From contig NC_064759.1 in the NCBI RefSeq assembly GCF_011397635.1, positions 22,530,428 through 22,594,427 on the forward strand: a stretch of DNA of 64,000 nucleotides, written 5' to 3'. The number at the start of each line of letters is the position of its first letter. Positions within the stretch are counted from its first letter, which is position 1. Positions 12,001 to 24,000 of the stretch are shown here, piece by piece. The position numbers and the translations under genes were made by a program. This stretch comes from Epinephelus fuscoguttatus (Eukaryota > Chordata > Actinopteri > Perciformes > Serranidae). The notes below the pieces were generated by a model, which did not search any database, had not been told where the DNA came from, and worked only from the letters and a program-made list of their open reading frames with translations.

Positions 12001-15000
12001 GACTCTGAGGATGACCATAGGAAGACAAGGACGAGGACAAGTGACTCCAGTAGATTGTCCACCCATTCAAGCTCACATAAAGAATCAAAATCATCTTCCT
12101 ACTCCAAACCTGAGAAAACCTCAAAATCTGCGGATTCTCCTCACTCTTCAGAGTTTGATAAAAGAACACAATCGTCAAAGTCTGAAAGGACTTCAAAACG
12201 ACTATCAGACTCTGATTCGCAGCGCAATCGCTCCCCTGATCTGGACTCCAGTTACCGGAAATCTAGCACCCATCACAAGTCAGAGACCAACAGCAAATCC
12301 TCTTCTTCCAGTACGCATACCCATTCTCAAACATATGAAAAACGTCAAAAAAGCAGCTCTAGTGACTCTGAGGCAGATCATAAGGGAAAATCACAGGCCT
12401 CTGACAGAAGCTCTGGCTCAGAAGAAAATTGTAAAACCTCCCAAAAGAAAGCCAGTCGGCCAGACTCAAAGCAGACGACCCCTTCTAGATCTACTGTGAA
12501 AACCAGTGGACATGATAGACAATCAGATGATGTATTTCACAGCCCTGGCAAGACCCCATCGTGTGCAAACACCACAGAATCGTGTTCTCAGAGTGAAAAA
12601 GAAAAATCTCATTCCCAACAAGGTGGATATGAACATAGTGGTCAGGATTTTAAGGAAATGGTCTCATGCACTGATAAGAGTTTGCAAGAATCGTCATCCA
12701 AGAGATCGAAAGAAACAAAATCAGGTCTTGAAGTTGAGGATAGAAATGCTTCATCTAGAACTCCTAGTGAAAGCCTAAAATTTGTAAATGTCACCCTGGA
12801 AAACTTGACCAATGTGAAGGATAGCCTTTCTTCTAATAAGCGACCACATGTGAACCCAGATGCAGCTGTCTTAAATTCATGCAGTAGTAATGATAGTATA
12901 ACGTGCAACCAGGAAAAGAAAGTTGTTGATTGTTCACCAGGGCCAACATCCTCACTTGATACAGCAGATATACCCGTCACCCAAGATGTCCAGCAGAACA
13001 CTAAACCAGAGATTGTTGAAGATTTGACAGTCGACAAGCCGTCTGGTGAAAGTTTGCCGCTCAAATCACATTCATCGTGTCTTGAATCTGAGGATCAGCC
13101 GACACGTCAACAGCAAAATGCGGATACTGTTAAAAAGAGCAGCAGTACTACCAAAAAGTCCAGGTGGGACATTGTTGGGCAGGATAGCTCAGAGAGTGAT
13201 AATTCTCAGAGGACACTTTGTACAGAGAGTAAGGCTTCTGTTAAAAAAGTGATCTCTGTCAAAAAAATAGAGTTTTCGAAAGACAATAGCCAACAAGACT
13301 CTGACATCAAAGATGCTAATCAGCAAGAAGCTAAAACACATTCCAAAGGGGTGAAGCAGACTGAGATCTCTAAGCAGGAAGTCAGCTCAGACAGCACATC
13401 CGTGACCGACAAATACAAAGACCAAAGTGAGCCTTCACAAGCGAGCACCAGCAATGACCACTGTAACTTAAAACAGAGTGTCTCTCAAAAAACAAACACA
13501 GATGAGCGTCTGCACGTAAATGATACATCACAAGCTGACAAAGCTGCACAGATGCAGAGTTGGAATGGTGATGACCATGAAGAAAAATCCAAGGGAGGTG
13601 CTCAGAAGAGCAAACCGAATAAGAGAACATTACTTAATCAGGATGCATTAGGAGGACAGAGTGAGGTCAGTGATAGTGACAACTCCGAGTATGACTCTGA
13701 TTGCGACGAGGCTATAAAACGGTTGCACTCTGTGGTGGTGGTGCCAAAGAATTCTTCCCTAACAGTGGATACACAGGACATAGGAGCTTCCCCATGCAGT
13801 CTAATGAATAGTTCAGAACTGCAGAATGTGAAAATTGATGAAGACTCAAATCAAATCAGCCCACAACAAAGGCAGGGGAGTTCTTCCGCAATTGTGGAGA
13901 CCAGTGGTCTATGTGCAGGTGTTAACGATTCATCCCATAGCAGCATGCTGTGTCAATCCCAGAGTAATATGATTGATAGCACCAGTCACTCGGAGGGCTC
14001 CAGCTCCATCAGTGTTCAACCTTACATGGCTGGTCACATCAGTGCTCATGGAAGTGCCACAGATCCTGCCCACAGCCTTGATAATTCCAGACAGTGTGAG
14101 CAAGGGCACAAACAGCACACTGTAAACAGCAGAGGTGAAAAGATATACTCCCATTACAAACATGATGATTTTTCCAATGCTGACAATATCAATGACCAGA
14201 ATGGATTCAGCCTGGGTTGGGATTTTTCCCAACCAGAACAGCCCAGTAGTACATACCAGCAGCCTGATAGCAGTCACGGCCCACAGCTACCAAACACTAA
14301 ACAGACAGAAACCTCTCCTAAGGGACAGGAGCACAGGCAGAGTAACGCCACCTGGAACCATCAATTCCCAAACGCACAGACTAGCAGACAACCCTACCTC
14401 CATTTGCATGAACATTGGCATCAGGACCTTGCAGGTGTAATCCACCCCGACTCTCTAACTAATGACCAGGACGACTACAGTGGGGATAAATTATCTGAAG
14501 TGAGTAAAACAGCTGCTGAGTGCAGTGGACCCAACACTCCTGGATCATCAAGCTTTGTACAAGGTCATGAAATAAGCAGCAACAGCAGGGGCTCTGCTGT
14601 GCCTGACCCCCCTAGAGAGGACAATTTTAGACCCCACAGGGGCCGGGGCCCTCCCAAGAAAAGGCGTCCAGAGATTGAGTCAGATTCAGACAACGAGGCA
14701 GAAGCTGGGCCGGCAGCCAAGAAGGAGCGGCAAGGAGAGGCAGATGTCTCTAAAGAAAGTCATGTCAAAGCTGAGGTGCAGCGTCCATCACTCAGACTGG
14801 ATGACTTCCAAGATGCCAATAAATGGAAGGACTTTGCCAAGTCTAAGAAGATGCCCCCTTACTTTGACTTGATTGAGGAGAACCTGTACTTGACTGAAAG
14901 GTAAGTTGTCGTCCACCCTCATTAACAAAATAAATTATTTGGTCAAAGACTGACCTCATAATAAAACATTCAAGTGCTTTCAGGCTTGAGCTTTGAAATG

Positions 15001-18000
15001 CATTTTTTTAAATGTTTTTTTTTTTCTTTTTTTTTTTTTTCAGAAAAAAGAGCAAATCTCATCGAGACATCAAGAGAATGCAATGTGAGTGCCCAGTGCT
15101 GCCCAGAGAGGAGCGTTCAAAGGGAGTATTAGCATGTGGGGAAGATTGTTTAAACCGGCTGCTGATGATCGAGTGGTAAGTTGATTATTTTAGCTTATTT
15201 TAAATGAAACAATTTGCAAGGTTCCCAGAGGAAAACAAAATGACTTATTTTGAATTCTTAGGATTAAAATGATTGTACAATTAGTAGGGATGGGAATCGC
15301 CAGCGGACCCATGGTATTATCAAGCTACCTACAATATGATATGGTGTTATCAAGCTACCCACAATATGATATCATTGCAATATGCTGCATTTTGCGATTA
15401 AAATATATTGCGATTTTTGTTACCTTTTTTTCCAACTGCAAATTGTTTCACCAAAGGAAAACTTTGTTAACATCCTTTTTACCTCATAAGATAAAGTTTT
15501 CAGTCTGTTCATCTGACTTTAATCTTTTTTATTGCAGCAAAATGTGATGCAAAGCAGACAGACTGACCAACACCATCATAAAACATGTCATAAATGCTGC
15601 CTACACCTGACAAACTGAACTGTTGGCAGATTTAAAGCCCTCTGAGAGGCCAGATTAAATGCATGAGTGAAACACCTCTCATGCAGGTATCCCGGTAACT
15701 GAATGGCAACACCCATGTTAGAAGTGTGTGTCACAATGAAAAGTTTTTTGTTGGCAATCCCCCATCCTTGAGCTGCATTTTGCAGGAGGTCTGCAATGTT
15801 TGCTCCAGTGTGACTTTAGTGTACTGCTTTAGTTTGGAGAACATGAGACAGCAGTCGCCACTTCTCTGTGAGATAATGTGCAGTTATGATCTCATATGAA
15901 TCCACTGACCTTGAAGTTCAGGCGTCACAAGTTAACGCCACCCCTCCTGCAGTACTCAAAGATTCCTCAGCTTCATGCTTCACTTCTCTGCAGAGCTTGG
16001 GTATGGCATTGTTGGTGAAAGATGCCAGTACAGAGTCACATACCTTGGCTCTTGTGTTTTTAGCATGTCTCAAAAGCCTTCGTTTTCAACAACGCTGTAT
16101 GGACACAGATCCTTGCACATGAAGTAGGTGATGGAATGTGTTATTTCATCAGCTCTCTCAGAGCTGGATGGTAGGTTTGTCAAGCTAAGTCCAGTGTTGG
16201 TTGATTTTTCTGCAGAGCCGGTTTGGCATTAGCTTGGCTGTCAGCGGCTACGCTCTCTCTATGGTGGCTTGTAAGGTGAACCCCCAATATTCGTAGTATT
16301 CTCAGAGTTTTTTATATTCTCATATGACACTGCTTGCAAATTGCATCTATCATATACAAGTCTGCCTTTTCTTCTGTGTTAAAAAATCCAAAACAAGTCC
16401 AGATGTTTGATTTGAACGCCGTTAGCAAATTTCTAATTTCTTTCTCAGGAGCCTCCATCTTGTTTTGTTGAACCTCCTGCAAAATATTGTTATACTGTGC
16501 TGTATCGATTTTTTTCCCCCCACCCCTAAAAATTTGTGGAGAAAGCTAAAGACAAACACTGATCAAATACTGTTTTGTTAATTTCCTTTTTACACCGTGA
16601 TAAATCTTACTCATTGCTTCAGCAATAGGAAATCTAGTAACGTGGTGTACCCAATAAGAACTGGACAAGAGTCGGTGTAAATCATGCTGTTTACCATTAA
16701 AATGTGGCATATTAAACAACAAAGTTAAGCTGTGTAGGAGACTGTTGGCATACACATGTTAACTAAAGAATATCTAATTGCGTTTTTGTCTTTGAACAAT
16801 GATATTTTTCAGCTCCTCGCGGTGCCTGAATGGAGCCTACTGCTCTAACCGACGCTTTCAGATGAAGCAACATGCGGACTTCGAGGTTATTCTCACAGAG
16901 GACAAAGGCTGGGGACTGCGGGCAGCAAAAGACTTGGCTCCGTAAGTCTCTCTAAAAGCTCTCATAACATTTTTAAAAGCAGTTTAACACTAAAATTCAC
17001 AAAATTTGTAGTTATTGTGGGGCTGCCTACTCTATGGGATGCCTTTAGGCTGCATAGTAAAGGTGTCCATGTTGTTGTTGTTGTTTCTAGCATTCATTCA
17101 TTCATTAACAGAGTAATTGCATTCCAAAACAAAATATGTGCCATTTGAACAGCTTGACACCAAAGCTTCTTTCATAAGAATATATAAATTGAAGGTTAAG
17201 AAGGAAGTTCATTGGTCATCTTAAGGTATTTTCTCACAAAACAATCACTTATGTGGATGGTATCATGTACATTATGGGAACAAAAAGCTGATAAACCACT
17301 GGCATCAACCCTTTATAAGAGAGTTAAGTGATGTTCTTACAGACAGGATTATTGTCAAACTTTTTTGTTTTTATTGTTATCTCAGAAACACCTTTGTACT
17401 GGAGTACTGCGGGGAGGTATTGGACCACAAGGAGTTCAAAACAAGGGTGAAAGAATACGCTCGCAATAAGAACATCCACTACTACTTCATGTCTCTAAAG
17501 AATAACGAGGTAAGGGGTGACAATTCGTGGTAATATTTAAACTGCAGTGTGGTTTAATGATTCAGGTGAAGTAGCTGGCAGAAGTAGTTGATCGTGCGTT
17601 ATGTCTCTTCAGATCATTGATGCAACACTGAAGGGTAATTGCTCTCGGTTTATGAACCATAGCTGCGAGCCCAACTGTGAGACCCAAAAGGTACAGCAGC
17701 AACATAAATACAAGTCTTTCAGGTGAACTTACTGAAGGCTGACTTATCTAATGATGAGTTTTATCTCGTTCCAGTGGACTGTCAATGGCCAGCTCAGAGT
17801 CGGGTTCTTCACCACCAAGGCGGTAACTGCAGGAGCTGAGCTGACATTTGATTACCAGTTCCAGAGATACGGGTAATGTTTCTCTGCAGTTATATTTTAC
17901 CCCACTTTGTGCTGTATGTATTGTGTTTCCTGTCTGAGAACACTTATATGGTATGTTGTGATATGTTAACATATATAGGTTTGTAAAGATTGGTTGCCTA

Positions 18001-21000
18001 ACCTTTTTACTGACTGTTAAGCTGAGGTGATTTTCTTGTTATACATTTTTTCTACAGCAAAGAAGCACAGAAATGCTTCTGTGGGGCACCCAGCTGCAGA
18101 GGCTTCCTGGGTGGGGAGAACAGAGTTAGTGTTCGGGCAGCTGGTGGGAAGATGAAGAAAGACCGCAGTCGAAAGAGCGCTCTCACCACGGTCAGTTCTT
18201 TCAGTCATATTTGAAAGTGTGTCTTGTCATTTCTTTGCATCTGGCCGCCAGTGATGTTAATGTGGTTTCACTTCCACACAAGAATCACAACCACAATAAC
18301 TTGACTCATCTTAAATTTGCATACTTCCTGTTTCAAATATTTTTTTAACCATAGAAATGTAAGAATCGTATTGTGGATGCAAGCTAAAATGTCTCAAATT
18401 TCTGAACCAGTTTCTGAAAGACTAAGGTGTAATTTTGATGATAACATCACTTTGTCCTTCCTCAGGTTGATGAGGAGCTGGAGGCGTTACTGGAGAATGG
18501 AGAAGGCTTGTATGATGAGAAACAGGTTGTGTCTCTCTGCAGACTAATGGTCCGAGTGGAAACTATGGAGCAGAAACTCATCTGTCTCAAGCTCATACAA
18601 GTATGACCTGCTTGGCTGATGCCTTAATTGTATTGTTATATTTGTTATTATCATTTGCAGTGCGTAATTTGATATATTTGTCTTTCACAGGATACTCAAA
18701 ATTCATCATGCCTCAAGCAGTTCCTGGACCATCATGGGTTGTCTTTGCTGTGGATCTTCATGGTGGAGCTTTCTGAAGCTAAAGGCAACAGTGCCAATAA
18801 CATCAAACTGCAGCTAGAGGTGACATATATTGACTTTGCATTAAAACATTCACAATGTTGTTGCATTCTACTGAAATCCTCAGAGCCTTTGCTGATTAAT
18901 AATTGATAATCTATGATTGTGTTTACAGATTATGAAGACCTTGGCAGTGCTGCCCATCTCAACTAAGAACATGTTGGAGGAGAGCCGAGTCCTGACCTTC
19001 ATCCAGCGATGGGCCCAAACAAAAACTCTCCCTCACCCCGCTGAGATGGACGGCTACTCCAGTGAGAACACCTCCCGTGCTCAAACACCCCTCAACACTC
19101 CCGATGGTTCCTCCACCAAAATGGGACCCGAATTGGATGGCGACACCACCAAGCCTGCTGTGTACCGCCGCCTTAAAATCATCAGTGAGAACAGTCTGGA
19201 CAGTGCGCTCTCTGATGCAAGCAAAGCATCTGACGGGAAGGAAGAAGAGGAGGAGGACGATGATGAGGAAGAAGATGAATCATCAAACGCAGGACTTCCT
19301 GAGAGCAAACAGTTGAAGGCAGAGCCAGTGTGCGAAGCTGCAGAACCAACGAAAGGAACGATGGAAGAGCCGGTGAAAGAGGAGGGTCATGTCAAAGGGG
19401 AGAAAGAGAAAGAGGAAGAGACAGGGATGAGTTCAAGCAGTCAACAACAACCTCAAACTGAGGAAGTAAAAGAAAAAATGGAGTTGGATGTGGAGAAGGA
19501 GATTGAGATGAAAGAGGACACCAGTGATGGGCAGACGGATGAACCTGAGGGGCCAAAAGAGCCCAGTGAAGAACAGGAGAGTGGGGAGGAGCAGACCAGC
19601 GAGGCAGTAACAGAAAATGCTGAACTGGAAGTAGACCAGCCCAGCGTAAAAGTTCTTGAGCCAGAGAGCCAGTCCATCCAAACAGATGTTGCTGATGTTC
19701 CACCTGAGCCACCGTCAGAGAGTGTGGAAGCCCAGGCAGAGACACAAGAGGCTGAGAAACCTCCCCCTGGCAGTGAGGCACAACCTGGTGAATCTACCAC
19801 TGATGCTGCCTCAAGCTCTGAGACTCCTGAGGCCAGTATACCCTCTGAGGTCACAGCGAACCCCGTGGACCCATCAGTGATAGGAACTCCTTCTCAGGAT
19901 GAAGAGGAGGGTGTCTCGGATGTGGAGAGTGAAAGAAGTCAGGAGCCTCAACTCAGCGCTTTGGACATTAGTGGCATGGCTGCCAGGCTTCTGGACAGCT
20001 GGAAGGATCTGAAGGTGAGCTCAGACAGAGTCGCCTTTAAAGATAGACTGTGAATCATGCATATAAATATAATCTGTTTGCAGACTACTGTTTGAAGTAA
20101 GAGTTGTGCTTGTCATTTCAGGAGGTGTACCGAATACCAAAGAAGAGTCAAGTGGAAAAAGAAGCAAATGGTAAGTTTAGTCTAATGTTGATTTGTTTTT
20201 TGTTTTTTTTTTTGTTTGTTTGTTTTTTTTGCCTAGAATTTCTTTCCGTTTGAGTTTGACTGACTAGGATTTCTCACAGATCGCAGCCGGGATCGAGACA
20301 TGGCTTTGACACCACGCACCACCTCTGGTAGCCGAGAGCGTGAAAGGGAGCGAGACAAGGAGAGGGACCGTGACAGAGACCGAGACCGAGATCGAGACCG
20401 TGACCGAGACCGAGATTATGACAGAGACAGGGATCGAGACTGGGACAGAGAGCGGGACAGAGACAGAGACAGAGACAGAGATCGGGACCGGGACCGGGAC
20501 CGTGACCGAGTCTCCGACAAAACTCCACAACGCAGCACGGAGAGACGGAGGAGACGCTCCAGTTCTCCACCCTCATCTTACGAGAGGAGCAGCCGACGCG
20601 CTGAGGAACGGTAAGAACTCTTGTGATTGGGGAAACATTGCAAACAGTGTCTTCCAAGTAAAGCTTTGATTCTCTGCCCATACCCAGTTGGGTATTTCTC
20701 AATATTTCCCAGAGCTTGATTCAGGTGGAGTCGCACCATTTCCCGATTTCTAATTGAATTAATGAAGAGTTAGGTTTCACTTTCACTCTGCTTGTGGATC
20801 TGCTGCTCCGTCTCCTCAGACAGTGCCCAGAGTACACTTTGCTGCTCCAAGAGTGTGGTGCTCTGAATAACAGAATGGTATATTCCAACAGCGCTCTGAA
20901 TTTATGAGCAGTCCAGCATGTGACTACTTACGAGTGCACCCTGTGTCTGTCACTGCACTGAAAAGACTTATGTTGACTTTACCTTAAACATTTTTTTCAC

Positions 21001-24000
21001 AGTGTAAGTGAGCTTTGGCGATATGGCTGAAACTGCTACAAGGCATCGCCTATGACACGTATTTTTTAAGTTTTAAGTTTTTCAAACTTTTTCAAACAAA
21101 CAATGGGAATCAAGGCAGTGGAATCCAACACGCAGTGATAAAACACAAAATCGCCAAGTTATGTTTTATGTCACAACAAACATTTGGGCAAAATTGTCCG
21201 TAACCCCAACAAATTGATGTGATTCACAGTTTTTTATTTTCTTTTGGTTTTGGTTATTGTAAAATTGGTCTTAAATTGCATTCCAAGTGGCATTAAAAGT
21301 CTTAATGAGGCTAGCTTTAAGCAGTCTAACTTTGGTCTTGTTCTCTGGATTTTTAAGGTTTGACCCATCTAACAGCAAGACACGAGGAGCTGGAGGCAAG
21401 GAGCGTAACAAGCTGTCCACAGAAGAGCGCAGAAAGCTGTTCGAGCAGGAAGTTGCTCAGCGGGAAGCCCAGAAACAACAACAGCTTCAACAACAGCAGC
21501 AGCAGCAACTTCAGACTATGGCTTATGACCCTTCTCTGGCGTATGCCTCCAGCCCTGGCTTCATCACCTACCCTCCTGGATATCCCATTCAGACCTTTGT
21601 GGATCCCTCCAACCCCAATGCAGGCAAAGTTCTGCTTCCTACTCCCGCAGTTGAACCCACCCTGAACTATGAACAGACACCTCCCCAGCGTCTTATATCA
21701 GATCTGGGACTGTCCTCTCCATCCTCCACTTCCCAGGCCACTCCAGTCTCCAGTCTTTCTCAGCACATCACCACCCCTGAACTCGCCACTGGCAACCCCC
21801 AACAGTATGCCCAGCCAACTGTAGCAACCCAGGACGCAGGCGTAGCTGTCCTCTCTGTGCCTACCCAGGCAGCCCCTCAGGTACAGGGCCAGCAGAGCTA
21901 CACTACTCTCTGGGATCCCACAACTCAGCAGGCAGTGACTGTGCAGACACAGCCTGCGCAACAGTACGCCACGGCCCCAGCACAGGCTCAGACACAGACA
22001 GCCATCTATTACCAGGGTCAGCCATGCCAGACTATCTATAGCATCCCCACCGCCTACCCACAGGCCAACACTCCTGTCATACAGGTATGGTGCTCTTTGC
22101 GTCTATTTTGCTGTACTCAGATTTACTGATTTCTCTTGAGAGGATACAGTGTTGGAAAGCATAGATGATTTTTTTTGCTATTAACAATTGAAAAAGTTTG
22201 TGGTTCGTATGTTAGTGTAATGGCCAAGTTAACAGCTGCACAGCTCATTTGCATTTTAAATTTAGTACATTTGTATCACATTAAACTTCATCAAATCATT
22301 AGAAATGTAGAATGGATCAACCAGAACTAAGTTTTGCAGTAAGCAGTTTACTGTTGAGCTTTAAAGAGAAGCTGTCCTTTACAGCACAGCAAAAATAACA
22401 ATGAATGCCCAGCAGTCATAGCACTCCACTTGTGCATTGCAGCAGATACTCAACACACAGTTACTGATCTCTGAATGTGTCTCATTGATGGTCTGATCTG
22501 ATTGTGTCTTGTGTTTCTGAAGGCTTACACTGAACCCACAGCAAGCTACCTGCACAGTCAGCCTGTGTATCCTGGCCATCAGCAGGGAGTGGTGGTGCAG
22601 CAGGGAGGCACAGTCACCACCATTGTCACATCCCAAACTGTCCAACAGGTAATAAATACAAAATCTGTGTTAAAATTCAGGGTTCCCACAGTTATTAACA
22701 ACCTGGGAAAGTCATGGAATTAGTGAAATCTTTTTAAGTTTTGAAGAAGACTTGGAAATTTGTTGTGTGTAATGAAATTGTTACAATAATTCTCCATGGA
22801 TAACCTTTTACGTCATTTAAGATAAAAGTAGAATAATTTCTGCGGCTGTTAACGTCATGTAGATCTAATATGTGTTAATGTGTGACAAAATTTTGTTTAC
22901 CATAACGTACGTTTCTTCGTTTAAATTTGACATGTGTGAATAAGAGAAAAATAATGCTGCTGACAGTGTGATTTTACATGTAGGATAATGAATCCCAATG
23001 TTTCCTTTCTATGATATGCACTACTACTCCTAATTCTTCTTATTATTATGGGCCCTTGAAAAGTCATGGATTTTTTTTTTTTTTTTTTTTCTTCATGAAA
23101 AAGCATGGGAACCCTTGAAAATGGCTTTTCTTAGTGGAAACAGGATGATGGGGCAAGATATATCTGACTGATAATTAACAACTGTACATCATTAGTTAAG
23201 GAACAATATATAGACTCTTAAGCAACATGCGGTAATATTGCAGAGTCACTGTTTTGAAGGATGCAGTAGTTTGTTGGGCTGTTTAAGTCTGCATTTTGAC
23301 AATCTTTGGGATTTCAGAAATCTATATTATGTGACGTGATTTTGAGAAACTCCTCTGTCTCACTGTGGCCACAAGGGGGCAGTATACATCTGAATTTTGC
23401 AGCTTGTAAGAGCTACAGTATGTGGTTCCTGTCTCACATAATGACACAGTTCCTGCTAAGATATGACTTAAGTTACAACAAATAAAGAAAAGAGCTCAGT
23501 GGGCTCCATTTGTGAAAATGAATCTAAATGCAATCATCTATAACTTTAAACTACAGTTGTCAAAAAAACGCAGCTTTAGTGAATTAAGTTTTTTTCTTTT
23601 AGCAAAGTCCAAAAGAGGTAAATCCAAAGTGAAGCTACAGGGATTTTCTGCTAATGCTTATTTTCTGTTTCTTCTCCTCTGCAGGAAATGATTGTACCCA
23701 ACAATGTGATAGATTTGCCTCCTCCCTCTCCCCCCAAACCCAAAACTATCGTCCTACCTCCCAACTGGAAAGTGGCCCGGGACAATGAAGGCAAGATCTA
23801 CTACTACCATATTGTCACAAGGTGGGTATTGCTGTGTGTCTGTGAAGTGTGTTTTTGTACCTCTATGAATCCCCTCCTCCTCCTCCTCCTCCTCCTCCTC
23901 TGCATTGCATTTCTATCTGACATTACTCCTTTCTGTGCATCAGGCAAACACAGTGGGACCCTCCAATCTGGGATGGAAGTAGCGACAACACTAGTGTGGA

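Noticed and set aside
10956-14277. Multiple open frames inside setd2 exon 3 in other frames
   Set aside because: The exon is clearly coding in one frame with family similarity at both ends; the others have no recognisable content.
19081-19854. Several long open frames on the minus strand opposite setd2 exon 12
   Set aside because: They are shadows of a Glu/Ser-rich coding exon; the proteins are low-complexity and resemble nothing.
20264-20702. Minus-strand frames rich in Val-Ser or Gly-Leu opposite setd2 exon 14
   Set aside because: They are translations of the Arg-Asp repeat on the wrong strand.
23877-23899. (CTC)n run in the intron between the two WW exons, considered as an alternative exon
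   Set aside because: The reading frame through it is a retained-intron frame; the flanking splice sites and the WW domain continue cleanly from 23821 to 23944.
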